This document shows, one piece after another, positions 1-8,376 of a DNA stretch of 32,490 nt (positions are counted from its first letter, which is position 1; every line of letters starts with the position of its first letter). Both the position numbers and the translations under genes were made by a program. Below the pieces are notes generated by a model. The model did not search any database, was not told where the DNA came from, and worked only from the letters and a program-made list of their open reading frames with translations. The stretch spans positions 1-32,490 of the forward strand of contig CAAFWR010000079.1 of NCBI GenBank assembly GCA_900766745.1. The letters are read 5' to 3'. This DNA comes from Methanobacteriaceae archaeon. Lineage in GTDB: Archaea > Methanobacteriota > Methanobacteria > Methanobacteriales > Methanobacteriaceae.

Positions 1-97
1 AGGTGCTTCAATCGTAGTTTTAAACAATGAAACATATTATTATCCCCCAAATACGAATATTAATTTACCAAACAAAAAGATAAAAAATAAGAGATAA
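1..97 (+). CDS. Adhesin-like surface protein, 3' end only
   Basis: The window opens inside a gene. Read from base 2, the frame gives a 31-residue C-terminal tail that stops with TAA at 95-97. The tail contains SIVVLNNETYYYPPNTNINL, the same 20 residues found at the end of the beta-helix adhesin-like gene at 25092-27623. I therefore infer that the missing upstream part is a similar extracellular beta-helix repeat protein. After the shared part the two tails differ: this one ends in a lysine-rich stretch (PNKKIKNKR). No membrane anchor or wall-binding domain is visible in the part present. The gene converges on the 862-residue gene that ends at 203. Confidence 0.8.
   Translation, partial: GASIVVLNNETYYYPPNTNINLPNKKIKNKR
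7..67 (+). repeat. Inverted repeat copy A (adhesin 3' segment)
   Basis: These 61 bases are identical to the reverse complement of 25110-25170. Similarity continues for about ten more bases with one mismatch (base 68), then ends. Both copies encode the same C-terminal residues of adhesin-like genes in opposite orientation. Identity at the DNA level, rather than protein level only, points to recent duplication or gene conversion. Confidence 0.9.
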
Positions 98-202
98 AAA
101 TTATTATTAAAAAAAAGACCAACAAAGAAAAGATAAAAGTTAAAATTAATAATGAAAATCAAAACTATGAATAAATCTACATCCATAAGGAAAAAATGTT
201 AA

Positions 203-2791
203 TTATTGATATGATTCATTAAAAGTAGAGTATGCGATATTTAAAATCCTTTTATGTTCATCTGAATCTTTAGCTAAATTATAATAATCAACAATTGCAT
301 AACATAATGAATCTAGCACTACTTTCTTTGAAAGTACATCTAAACACTCAAAGCCTACTTCCAAGTAATTTGGAGGAAACATATCTTCTTTGAATTGAGT
401 TTTAATATCTTCTCTTAACTCTTGGCTAATAAAGCCTTCTAATAATTTGATAATGTCATCAGCTATAGTATTTCCAATGTATTTCCATACTTCTTTTGCT
501 CCATCATCAACCCCACAAGATTCCATAGCTATGTTAAATGCACCATAATTTTGATATCCTAAAGGTATAAATCTTCCTTCAACAGTACTGGCGCAGAATT
601 CATTCATAACTTTAGTTAATGGATCTGTTAGGAAGTATGCTACAAATCCTTCAACAGCCTGGCTTTTTTCAACATCAAGTAAACGGCACATTAGGCCCTC
701 TATAAATTCAGCAACCAAATGATGAGTTAATTCATGAATTAAAGTTGATATTTTCTGAGAATCTAACAACCTATCATCTAATTTTATGAAATTAGATTTA
801 TAATATCCTAATTCTCCTCCTTTTGATTTATAGGACCATGGAACATAGGCATTTACAATTTTGGAAATTTTTTCAAAAATTGTGTCATTTTCCTCAAACT
901 TAGCAGTATTTTTACCAATTTTATAAATATCTCCCATTATTTCATCATAATCATCAGCTGTTAAATTAGTTGATTTTAATTTACTCTCAATTTCGCCAGT
1001 TAATAATTCGTCGAGAGAATTTATTCTTTCTTTAAAGCCGTTTATGACTTCATAACATTGGTTATAGAATTCCTGATCATTATGAAGCCAACTATTAATA
1101 TCACCTTTAGAATGAAATGTTGTATTTTCTTCAATAGATTGACTTAATGTTTTATTCATTGCTAAACTACTAATAATAGCTGATTTGGTTTCGTTTTTAG
1201 TGAAATATGAACAGATTTTGTAAAATTCAATGTATTTCTCACCAGATTGACCTTTGTAATACCAATCAAAAATCTGATCTTGAGAATATGGCAAATTTAC
1301 ATTAGTAACTGCATTTATAAATAATTCATTATTGCTAAGAGCATGGATAACCTCATATTGTGTTTTAAAAATCGAATAGTTATTATAAAATTCATTAAAT
1401 GGTTTGATACCCATTTTACCTAATTTTACCCACTCTTTAACATTATTATTGTTTGCATTAAAATTAAAATCATTTATAGAATAATCAGTACATGAAATAA
1501 GTAGTTCGATGGTTTTATTAACAAGTTCTTTTATTTCCAGACTTTCAAATTCATCATTAGTATAAACATGACAAAGAAAATCTGATGAACACATTAAACC
1601 ATCTTCTTGAAGAGCTTCATTAAATGTTTTACCATTTTTAATTGCATTGAAAACAATTTTACAATCATCCCTTAATACAAATTGAGACATTTCATCAAAA
1701 AACGGTTTATATCTGGAATTTCCAGCCTTACCTAATTTATACCATATTTTAACTTGATCCCTTTTATTAATCCATCCAGCTTCACTACAATCCTCTAACT
1801 TTTTTAAAAGCCTTTCATGATCAATATTTTTACATATCTTATCCGTTGTAGAGCAGAGAGGCATGTTATTATTTTGATTAATCGCATCGTTAAATGATGT
1901 TCCGCTTAAACATTCCCTTAAAATTTTATTTTGAAGATTTGACTCATAAGTTTTTGAATTGCTATCTTGTGAACCTGTTATGTACTCTCTAAACTCTTCA
2001 TCTGATGAAATCACATTAGGCAGTTTAGCAATTTCTTCTAATGAGTAACCCTTATCTAGAGCATTACTAATCTTATTGTAATCCTGTTTGATAACAAAAG
2101 GAAATGCTTCTTTGTAGAATTCTTTATACTCTAAACTATTAAGCCTACCTAAATTATATAGTTCAATAATCTTTTCAGGAGTGGAATAGACGTTTTCTTT
2201 TTTAATTAATTCATCAAACAGCTCCCCTTTTTCAAGTCCTTTAATAATTACTTCCATGTTGTGTTTTTCAATAGATTGCCTTAAAGAGGGATGTTCATGA
2301 TTTTTAAAATCATTTTTTGTAGAAAAAATTTTAGAAGAGTTTAAGGCCTCATCTAAAGTTTTTCCCTTCTTTAAAAGAGAAAGTATTATCTTATCATCGT
2401 GATTGAGAATGTCTTTAAATGCATGTTGTCTAACAAAAGTATAGAATGGTTTAAAAGCTTCATCTCCATCCCTACCTTTTTTATACCATTCGTCAACAGT
2501 TTTAGGACTGTTAAATAAAAGAAGATTGTCTCTGTTTAAAAAATATTTATTATTAAATTCAATTGATTCCTTTAGTGTTTTTATATCTTCCATTATCAAT
2601 TCATCAGAAAATGAGCTATTTAATTGGTTATAGAAGTTGATGAAAATCACATTACCTTTCTTTCCAAGTACATACCATTGAATAATAATGTCTTTATTTT
2701 CATCCATGACCTTTTCAAATGAATTTCCATTTTTAAGAGCATTTATGACCTCATTTTGAAGTTGTGAAGCTTGTTTTTTTGAATTAAGCAT
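203..2791 (-). CDS. Repeat-rich protein with C-terminal HExxH (putative zinc peptidase)
   Basis: An 862-residue protein of a family I do not recognise. Residues 1 to about 590 hold roughly seven divergent repeats of about 85 residues. Each has a helix-like part of the form GxSFxEA followed by WYxLGKxGxxxFxxFY (for example at residues 39-55). The C-terminal part has HELTHH at 686-691 and a glutamate at 714 in VEGFVAYF. That is an HExxH plus downstream E arrangement, typical of zinc metallopeptidases of the gluzincin type. No signal peptide or membrane segment is seen, so a cytoplasmic location is likely. The start ATG at 2791 has AAGGG just upstream and a TATA-like box at 2841-2850. It stands alone between oppositely oriented genes. 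The peptidase assignment rests on the motif only. Confidence 0.75.
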   Translation of the reverse strand: MLNSKKQASQLQNEVINALKNGNSFEKVMDENKDIIIQWYVLGKKGNVIFINFYNQLNSSFSDELIMEDIKTLKESIEFNNKYFLNRDNLLLFNSPKTVDEWYKKGRDGDEAFKPFYTFVRQHAFKDILNHDDKIILSLLKKGKTLDEALNSSKIFSTKNDFKNHEHPSLRQSIEKHNMEVIIKGLEKGELFDELIKKENVYSTPEKIIELYNLGRLNSLEYKEFYKEAFPFVIKQDYNKISNALDKGYSLEEIAKLPNVISSDEEFREYITGSQDSNSKTYESNLQNKILRECLSGTSFNDAINQNNNMPLCSTTDKICKNIDHERLLKKLEDCSEAGWINKRDQVKIWYKLGKAGNSRYKPFFDEMSQFVLRDDCKIVFNAIKNGKTFNEALQEDGLMCSSDFLCHVYTNDEFESLEIKELVNKTIELLISCTDYSINDFNFNANNNNVKEWVKLGKMGIKPFNEFYNNYSIFKTQYEVIHALSNNELFINAVTNVNLPYSQDQIFDWYYKGQSGEKYIEFYKICSYFTKNETKSAIISSLAMNKTLSQSIEENTTFHSKGDINSWLHNDQEFYNQCYEVINGFKERINSLDELLTGEIESKLKSTNLTADDYDEIMGDIYKIGKNTAKFEENDTIFEKISKIVNAYVPWSYKSKGGELGYYKSNFIKLDDRLLDSQKISTLIHELTHHLVAEFIEGLMCRLLDVEKSQAVEGFVAYFLTDPLTKVMNEFCASTVEGRFIPLGYQNYGAFNIAMESCGVDDGAKEVWKYIGNTIADDIIKLLEGFISQELREDIKTQFKEDMFPPNYLEVGFECLDVLSKKVVLDSLCYAIVDYYNLAKDSDEHKRILNIAYSTFNESYQ

Positions 2792-2840
2792 GCCCTTAAA
2801 ACTATCAAGTGAAAATATTCAAACCACCTTAAAAATAATG

Positions 2841-2850
2841 TTTATATATA
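2841..2850 (-). promoter_or_regulatory. TATA-box candidate for the HExxH repeat protein gene
   Basis: On the minus strand this reads TATATATAAA, a near-ideal archaeal TATA box, about 50 bases before the ATG at 2791. The same AT-rich stretch could also serve the plus-strand fumarase gene starting at 2951, about 100 bases away. Confidence 0.45.
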
Positions 2851-2950
2851 ATATTACCATTAGAAGCATATAATATTAACTAACTATAAAAGTTAAATTG
2901 TGTTTAAAGTGTATTAAATTAGTTTAGACAAATAATAAAAATAAATATCC

Positions 2951-3544
2951 ATGAAAAAAATTAAAACCCCAATCACAAATGAAGAAATAGCTAAATTAAA
3001 GATTGGAGATAAGATTTTAATAAGTGGAATCATTTATACTGGCCGTGATGCAGCACTTCCACAGCTGGTAAATTTAATAAAGGAAAATAAAGTTCCCTTT
3101 GATTTAGAAGGAATAGCTATAATGCATACCGCAGTTAGCGATGCTGGAATAGCTCCCACAACAAGCAATAAAGAAGAAATTGAAAGCACCATACCTTTTT
3201 TAAGTGAGAATGGTGTTAAAATCCATATCGGCAAAGGTTCCCTATCTGATGAAACAAAAGAGAAACTATATAAAAATAATTCCGTTTTTGTAATAACTCC
3301 ACCAATAGCTGCTCTTTTAACAAGCAAAGTTTTAGAAAAAGAGTGTGTTTTATTTGAAAATGAAGGCATTGAAGCTATGTTTAAATTAAAAGTAGAGAAT
3401 ATTCCAGGTATTGTAGCTGTTGCCAATGAAAAAAGTATTTGGAAGAAGAATTATTCTTCAGCTTCTTCTTCATTATTTTCTGGTTTTTCGAAAGAATCAA
3501 CAAAGTTAACCTTTTCAAAGTCCATGTTCTCCCAGATGTCTTGA
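2951..3544 (+). CDS. Fumarate hydratase (class I), beta subunit
   Basis: Corresponds to the C-terminal (beta) part of iron-sulfur class I fumarases, which archaea split into two genes. It interconverts fumarate and malate in the incomplete reductive citric acid pathway of methanogens. Family signatures are visible: SGIIYTGRDAALPQL near residue 25, APTTSN near 68, IGKGSL near 93, TPPIAALL near 114, and a final FENEGIEAMFKL/PGIVAVA stretch near 136-160. The last 34 residues are serine-rich, do not resemble the family tail, and are read antisense to the 3' end of the FKBP gene, so the native C-terminus appears replaced. The alpha subunit is not in this window. No clear Shine-Dalgarno precedes the ATG. 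Confidence 0.85.
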   Translation: MKKIKTPITNEEIAKLKIGDKILISGIIYTGRDAALPQLVNLIKENKVPFDLEGIAIMHTAVSDAGIAPTTSNKEEIESTIPFLSENGVKIHIGKGSLSDETKEKLYKNNSVFVITPPIAALLTSKVLEKECVLFENEGIEAMFKLKVENIPGIVAVANEKSIWKKNYSSASSSLFSGFSKESTKLTFSKSMFSQMS

Positions 3545-4179
3545 GATATTCTAAATCTTGCAAAAGTAATATCCATGTAAGATTTTTGATCAAATTTAGT
3601 AATCTCATCTAAAGTTATGTTTACAATATTCCCATCAATTTCAATTTTGGTATTGTCGATGTTCATGTTAGCAGATGGATAGTGAAGTTCGATTAAGCTT
3701 TTGATTTTGTCTTCATCATCTTCAATAATATCGATTACTTCAATATCATAAATTAAATCTTTTCCTGCTAATTCATGGTTGAAATCTACTTTTACTCTTC
3801 CACCATTTACAGTTAATATTTTACCGCTTCTATCTCCTGCAGTAATTGGCATACCTGGTACTGGAGTCATACCTTGTTTTTTAAATTCTCTCATAGGTAT
3901 TAACTGAACTAAATCAGAAGATCTGTCTCCAAATGCGTCTTTACTTTCTACTTCGATTGTTTTTGATTCTCCAGCTTCAAGTCCTTCAATAGCTTCTTCG
4001 ATAGCAGGTAATATGTGGTTTGCTCCTACAACAATTGGAAGTGGTTGGTATGTTTTTTCTTCAACGTAGATATCTCCATCTTTTGCTACATCTTCAATAG
4101 TGGTATCAAATACGTCATCAGTTTCTTTAACTTTTCCAGTGAAATTTAATCTTACAAAATCTCCATTATTAATAGCCAT
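3451..4179 (-). CDS. FKBP-type peptidyl-prolyl cis-trans isomerase (SlyD-like, long archaeal form)
   Basis: A protein-folding catalyst of about 242 residues. The N-terminal FKBP core with inserted flap domain is seen in NGDFVRLNFTG, the DTTIEDVAKD segment, PLPIVVGANHILPAIEEAI and the VDFNHELAGKDLIYDIEV stretch. The remaining 90 or so residues form the extra C-terminal domain of long archaeal FKBPs. I chose the ATG at 4179 (MAINNGDF). An upstream in-frame ATG at 4206 would place the Shine-Dalgarno AAGGAG inside the coding region, whereas that AAGGAG lies 10 bases before 4179. The 3' end overlaps the fumarase gene by 94 bases in the convergent direction. The acidic C-terminus (EEEAEE) is normal for these proteins. 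Confidence 0.92.
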   Translation of the reverse strand: MAINNGDFVRLNFTGKVKETDDVFDTTIEDVAKDGDIYVEEKTYQPLPIVVGANHILPAIEEAIEGLEAGESKTIEVESKDAFGDRSSDLVQLIPMREFKKQGMTPVPGMPITAGDRSGKILTVNGGRVKVDFNHELAGKDLIYDIEVIDIIEDDEDKIKSLIELHYPSANMNIDNTKIEIDGNIVNITLDEITKFDQKSYMDITFARFRISQDIWENMDFEKVNFVDSFEKPENNEEEAEE

Positions 4180-4280
4180 AATAATTACTCTCCTTATAAA
4201 TGTCAATTAGTAAATTATGTTAATATTATAACATTTAGTAAGTTTATTTCTAACTATTTATTAATGTTTTGATTTAAAAA

Positions 4281-4598
4281 TTAAAAACATTCACACCAGA
4301 TATCCTCTTCAACTTCTAATTCTTCATTAATTTTGTTTAAGATTTCCAAATCTTTTTCTTCCCATCCTTCTTTTTTAAAATTTTTCTTGAAATTGCGCCA
4401 ACCTGATTTAGATAATGTAATCTCTCCTATTGCATCATCATTTGACAAATCACAACCATAATCCTGAAACACCTCAAATATCATGGAATCATGCCAAACA
4501 TTAAACAGTGGAGTTCTATCTACAACCTTTTCAAAAATGATTTCATCATCTGTAAAATGCACATTGAATTTTCTTATTATGTAAGCCCTAACACTCAT
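4281..4598 (-). CDS. Small acidic protein of unknown function
   Basis: A 105-residue protein that I do not recognise. It has a predicted alpha/beta N-terminal half, a KSGWRNFKKNFKKEGW lysine- and tryptophan-rich segment near the middle, and a strongly acidic C-terminus ending in WCECF with two cysteines. There is no signal peptide or membrane helix. It lies upstream of the FKBP gene on the same strand, separated by about 100 AT-rich bases, so the two are probably transcribed separately. No Shine-Dalgarno is evident before the ATG at 4598. Confidence 0.65.
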   Translation of the reverse strand: MSVRAYIIRKFNVHFTDDEIIFEKVVDRTPLFNVWHDSMIFEVFQDYGCDLSNDDAIGEITLSKSGWRNFKKNFKKEGWEEKDLEILNKINEELEVEEDIWCECF

Positions 4599-4732
4599 AA
4601 TAATGAATTATTTTCATTATTTTTATAAATTTCATTGTAAATAAGTCCCATTTTACTAAATAAGAGCAATAAATTGATTTAAGTAAATTATTTTAAAGAT
4701 AATAGTTATCAAATGCTCTTAGTAATTTTATA

Positions 4733-5854
4733 ATGGTTAATAAAACATATTTTAATAATATGTCAAGAGCAGGAGCTGTTAATTTACCACTTCATGGAGG
4801 CCATCCGCCAAAATGGTTATTCAAACGAATGGTAGAACTCTCAGGAGCAATTGTAGAGGTTATCGTAGAAGAATTTAGTCAAAAAGAATTCATCAAGAGA
4901 ATATCCAACCCTTATTGGTTCCAGGCATTTTCATGTGTTTTAGGATTTGACTGGCATTCTTCAGGAACAACAACCACAACATTAGGAGCGTTAAAACAAT
5001 CATTAGATTCTGAAAAACATGGAATCTACCTAAGTGGAGGAAAAGGAGGAAAATCAAGAAAGACCCCTCAAGGAATTCTTCATGCTGGAGAAAAATTTGG
5101 ATTTAGAGATTCAAAAATTGAAGAAATGATCAATGCCAGTAAATTAACAGCAAAAATTGACAATTCATGTATTCAGGATAGTTACACATTATACCAGCAC
5201 AATTTTTTTATAACCGAAAAAGGAGATTGGGCAGTAGTTCAACAAGGTTTAAATCTGGAAAATAAATACGCTCGTCGTTATCACTGGACAAATGATGGAT
5301 TTAAGGAATTTTTAGAAAATCCCCATAGCGGAATTTCATGTGACAAGAAAAATATGGAAACCTTAAACATGGCCGATAAAAAAAGCAAGAAAACTCAAAA
5401 AATTAGTCTGGATTTGATAAATGATAATCCTGCCCATCTAAGACAATATTTTAAAAGAAAAGATAATCAAATGCTTTTAACAGATTTTACAATGCCAAAA
5501 CACCATCCAGTACTTGACAGCGATTTATCAGACAAGGAGTATGAAGTTTTAAAAGCGGCCTGGGAAATACAACCTGAAAAATATGAAGAATTAATTTTAC
5601 TAGAAGGAATAGGCCCTAAAAAGATAAGGGCTCTTGCATTAATATCTGATTTGGTTTATGGTGAAGCTCCAAGCTGGGAAGATCCTGTAAAATACAGTTT
5701 TACTCATGGAGGAAAAGACGGTTTTCCATATCCAGTTGATAAAGAAGTCTATGATCATTCGATAAAAACAATAAAAGATGCTGTTGAAGAAGCAAAAATA
5801 AAAAAAGAAGATAAAATAAAAGCTATTAGACGGCTTGAAGACTTTGTAAAATAG
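4733..5854 (+). CDS. DUF763 domain protein with helix-hairpin-helix
   Basis: A 373-residue member of the DUF763 family, which is found in archaea and some thermophilic bacteria and has no established function. Recognisable parts are the N-terminal GAVNLPLHGGHPPKWL and MVELS segment, FDWHSSGTTTTTLGALK near 80, LSGGKGGKSRKTPQGI near 100, and a C-terminal FTHGGKDGFPYPVD near 323. A helix-hairpin-helix-like EGIGPKKIRALALI lies near residue 290, which suggests nucleic-acid binding. The gene ends with TAG at 5852-5854, and the next base is the last base of the convergent trm56 stop codon, leaving no intergenic space. The role is unknown. DNA or RNA metabolism is an inference from the hairpin motif only. 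Confidence 0.85.
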   Translation: MVNKTYFNNMSRAGAVNLPLHGGHPPKWLFKRMVELSGAIVEVIVEEFSQKEFIKRISNPYWFQAFSCVLGFDWHSSGTTTTTLGALKQSLDSEKHGIYLSGGKGGKSRKTPQGILHAGEKFGFRDSKIEEMINASKLTAKIDNSCIQDSYTLYQHNFFITEKGDWAVVQQGLNLENKYARRYHWTNDGFKEFLENPHSGISCDKKNMETLNMADKKSKKTQKISLDLINDNPAHLRQYFKRKDNQMLLTDFTMPKHHPVLDSDLSDKEYEVLKAAWEIQPEKYEELILLEGIGPKKIRALALISDLVYGEAPSWEDPVKYSFTHGGKDGFPYPVDKEVYDHSIKTIKDAVEEAKIKKEDKIKAIRRLEDFVK

Positions 5855-6397
5855 CTATTTTTTATTTTCATTATGAATATTTACATTTTTTCCATGAGCT
5901 GTTGGAATTACCTCAAATACAGGATCTTCAAATTCCAAATCAAACTCTTTTCCGTCCATTAAAAGATGTTGAAAAACAGCTAAAGAAGAAACTTCAGAAT
6001 GAGGTTGTGTTGTTACAGATACATTCCAGTCAGCACTTTTATAAACATCAGTTGGCACCTTAGACCCACCAACGACTATTAAAATATCGTCACCAGATTC
6101 TCTAATTTCTGGTGCTACTTCATGAGCCTGTGTTCCATACATTGTCAAGTGTACTATTTTTCCACCATTATCCTTCCAGTCGTTAATGATTTTTTTATGG
6201 CTGTCAGCGTATTCAACTTCAAAATCACCACCCCATCTTTTTACAATGTCACGAACATTATCCATGAGCCTAGTATCTTTTTCTCCTGCCAAATAGATTT
6301 TACTTGCTCCAAAAGCCCTTGCAGTTAAACAAACATGAGTAGTAATACGTGTATCTCTTCTTAACCTATGATCTAATCTTAAAACATTTACATTCAT
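5855..6397 (-). CDS. tRNA (cytidine(56)-2'-O)-methyltransferase (aTrm56)
   Basis: An archaeal SPOUT-class enzyme that methylates the 2'-hydroxyl of C56 in the T-loop of tRNAs using S-adenosylmethionine. It starts with the family-typical VLRLDHRLRRDTRITTH. It also has the HLTMYG segment and the knot region GGSKVPTDVYKSADWNV followed by TTQPHSEVSSLAVFQ. The length of about 180 residues fits. The ATG at 6397 is preferred over a GTG at 6406 because GTGAT, complementary to the 16S rRNA end, lies just before it. The gene follows cobS by only nine bases, so it is probably the last gene of the cobalamin group. Confidence 0.93.
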   Translation of the reverse strand: MNVNVLRLDHRLRRDTRITTHVCLTARAFGASKIYLAGEKDTRLMDNVRDIVKRWGGDFEVEYADSHKKIINDWKDNGGKIVHLTMYGTQAHEVAPEIRESGDDILIVVGGSKVPTDVYKSADWNVSVTTQPHSEVSSLAVFQHLLMDGKEFDLEFEDPVFEVIPTAHGKNVNIHNENKK

Positions 6398-6406
6398 AAT
6401 AATCAC

Positions 6407-7180
6407 TTAATAAAATAACATTATAGCCATGAATAAAAGTGCAATAGCTCGGCCAACTTCATTAGATGTGCCTAAAACATCCCCATTAGCTACTTCGAAG
6501 TTTTTCTTTGCAATCAAACTTATTACTGCACCTGCAAGCATTGCACCAATTAATCCAAATATTCCTACAAGACCTCCTAACAAATAGCATAAAACTCCTA
6601 CGATAACTGTAGAAATTACATAATTAGAAATATTGGTTGCTTTTATAAAGTATGACCCAATACCATCAATTGATTTTGAAGTTAAAGCTGTTGTTAGAAG
6701 TGAGGATTTCCCAACCATTTCACAGATGATTATTCCGTTTATAAAGCCATAATCAAGAATATTAAAGATCCCTGCAACAGTTAGAAAAGCTATTATGATA
6801 GCAGACATCACTCCGCCAGCTCCAACCATATGGTCTTTCATAACAGATAATTTCTTTTGAGAATCTCCATGAACCATAACTCCATCAGCCATGTCCATTA
6901 CACCATCAATGTGGTTAAATCCTGTAATAATCATTAAAAATCCATAAACTATTGCTGATGTAAATAAAAGATTCAAATGAAAAATATCAAGACATACAAA
7001 GCTGATGGCTGCTGCTAAAACACCTATAAAAAAATGTATAATCGGCCAGAACCAGGTCATGCGAGTCATATACTCAATTGACGTATAAACATTAATTGGA
7101 ATAATTGTAGAAAATGTAAGCAAACCTAAAATGGATTTAAATGGTGAGAATTTTTCATCTTCAAAATAATCATCATCCAT
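6407..7180 (-). CDS. cobS: Adenosylcobinamide-GDP ribazoletransferase (cobalamin synthase)
   Basis: An integral membrane enzyme that joins adenosylcobinamide-GDP to alpha-ribazole (phosphate), the penultimate or last step of cobamide assembly. The hallmark acidic motif is present as HIDGVMDMADGVMVHGD near residues 91-107, followed by KKLSVMKDHMVGAGGVM. About six to seven hydrophobic spans fill the rest. Length 257 is normal. The ATG at 7180 has a GAGGAAT Shine-Dalgarno inside the end of the upstream gene, only two bases after its stop codon, which suggests translational coupling with the CobZ-like protein. Confidence 0.94.
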   Translation of the reverse strand: MDDDYFEDEKFSPFKSILGLLTFSTIIPINVYTSIEYMTRMTWFWPIIHFFIGVLAAAISFVCLDIFHLNLLFTSAIVYGFLMIITGFNHIDGVMDMADGVMVHGDSQKKLSVMKDHMVGAGGVMSAIIIAFLTVAGIFNILDYGFINGIIICEMVGKSSLLTTALTSKSIDGIGSYFIKATNISNYVISTVIVGVLCYLLGGLVGIFGLIGAMLAGAVISLIAKKNFEVANGDVLGTSNEVGRAIALLFMAIMLFY

Positions 7181-7182
7181 AC

Positions 7183-8292
7183 TTATTCCTCAAATATTTT
7201 TGACATGGCTCCTGCAATTAAACCTGCAAAGATATCGTCAACCATTGGACCTAAACCTGAAATAATGCCCGGTTTTGCTTCATCATATCTTTTAAAATTA
7301 AAAGTTGCTTTTGTACCTGCAATCTGATTTGAAATAGCTAGACCTAAAACTTCATCAGTATAAAGGTAAGCCGGATCGTCACTTACATCAATCTCACGAA
7401 GTCTACCACTTGACAGATCCTCTTCAGTCCTAATAGCTGCCATTAAAAGTACCATTACATTGATATCAGATAATGATTTTAGGATTTGTTTTTCGAGTTT
7501 TTCCCGAATTTCATCAGTCTCTTCTACACCTGCAAGAAGTTCCATGCCAGCATCAACTAAATCTCCAATCAAGATTCCTTCAGATACTAAATAATCAAGA
7601 ATTCCGAAGTCCAGAGATATTTTTTCAAATGCATCTTCACAAGCTATTTGGACTTTATCCTCAATTGACTTAATCAATTCATCTAAATCAAAGTCCTCAT
7701 CATATTCATTGTTTATAATGTCAACACTATCTTCAAAAATATTTTCTTCCTCGAAACTTGAAGGAGGAACATTTACAAGAATTGCTAAAAAATCATGGTT
7801 GTTTAAAATATTTTTAATATGGATTGGTAAATGTAAGCTATCGAAATAGCTGGTTTTAGCAACAGCAGCTGCTTTGAATATTTTTAAAAGTATTTTTGGA
7901 GACAAAATCTTATTAATGTAGATAATATTTCCTATATTTATTTCAGCTTCGACAAATCCTTTCTTGGAATTGGCTACTTTTAATTTATCTGTAAAGTCTT
8001 CAATTTCCACATCATTTGAGACAAATGTAAATAATTCAATATCGTCGTAGATATTCTCAAAATAATCAACGTTTTCAAAGGATTGTGCAATATAGGCCCC
8101 TTCAAATTCGTTGAAAGCTTCTGCAGTTTCAGCCAATTTCTCAAAATTACAATTTCCTTTAATGATATTAATATTTTCAACAATATCAATACCATCACCT
8201 ACAAGAAAATCACTAAATGCTAAAAAGAAATCAGGATTATTAAAACAAACCCCGTTTTTCTTTTCGATAATATTTAATGTAGAATCAACCAT
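7183..8292 (-). CDS. CobZ/PgpA-type alpha-ribazole-phosphate phosphatase with CbiZ-like N-terminal domain
   Basis: The C-terminal 150 or so residues match the PgpA/CobZ phosphatase fold: [17 protein letters not shown], then [30 protein letters not shown] and a [14 protein letters not shown] end. CobZ removes the phosphate of alpha-ribazole-5'-phosphate or its coupled product in archaeal cobamide synthesis, which fits the cobS gene immediately downstream. The N-terminal 200 residues resemble, loosely, the adenosylcobinamide amidohydrolase CbiZ in the segment near 118-180 but lack its glycine- and threonine-rich motifs. A CbiZ-CobZ fusion (CbiS) is known from Methanopyrus. An acidic linker near 205-215 joins the parts. 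Starts at 8292 or 8307 are both possible; 8292 (MVDST) has GGAT nearby. Confidence 0.75.
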   Translation of the reverse strand: MVDSTLNIIEKKNGVCFNNPDFFLAFSDFLVGDGIDIVENINIIKGNCNFEKLAETAEAFNEFEGAYIAQSFENVDYFENIYDDIELFTFVSNDVEIEDFTDKLKVANSKKGFVEAEINIGNIIYINKILSPKILLKIFKAAAVAKTSYFDSLHLPIHIKNILNNHDFLAILVNVPPSSFEEENIFEDSVDIINNEYDEDFDLDELIKSIEDKVQIACEDAFEKISLDFGILDYLVSEGILIGDLVDAGMELLAGVEETDEIREKLEKQILKSLSDINVMVLLMAAIRTEEDLSSGRLREIDVSDDPAYLYTDEVLGLAISNQIAGTKATFNFKRYDEAKPGIISGLGPMVDDIFAGLIAGAMSKIFEE

Positions 8293-8337
8293 AATTATCC
8301 ATTCCATAAAAATTAATATAGAATAATTTTATAATTC

Positions 8338-8348
8338 ATTATATATAG
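8338..8348 (+). promoter_or_regulatory. TATA-box candidate for larC-queC
   Basis: An ATTATATATAG stretch lies in the divergent 69-to-84-base gap between the cobamide operon and larC. Transcription starting about 25 bases downstream would give a leader of about ten bases before the ATG at 8377. Confidence 0.4.
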
Positions 8349-8376
8349 AATTAATTAAAAAAATGGAAAGATATTA

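Noticed and set aside
3034..3426. A 130-codon minus-strand frame inside the fumarase gene
   Set aside because: It lies wholly opposite conserved fumarase motifs and shows no start signal or recognisable domain.
4180..4206. Upstream ATG start for the FKBP gene
   Set aside because: It would place the AAGGAG ribosome-binding site within the coding sequence, and the family start is MAINNGDF-like.
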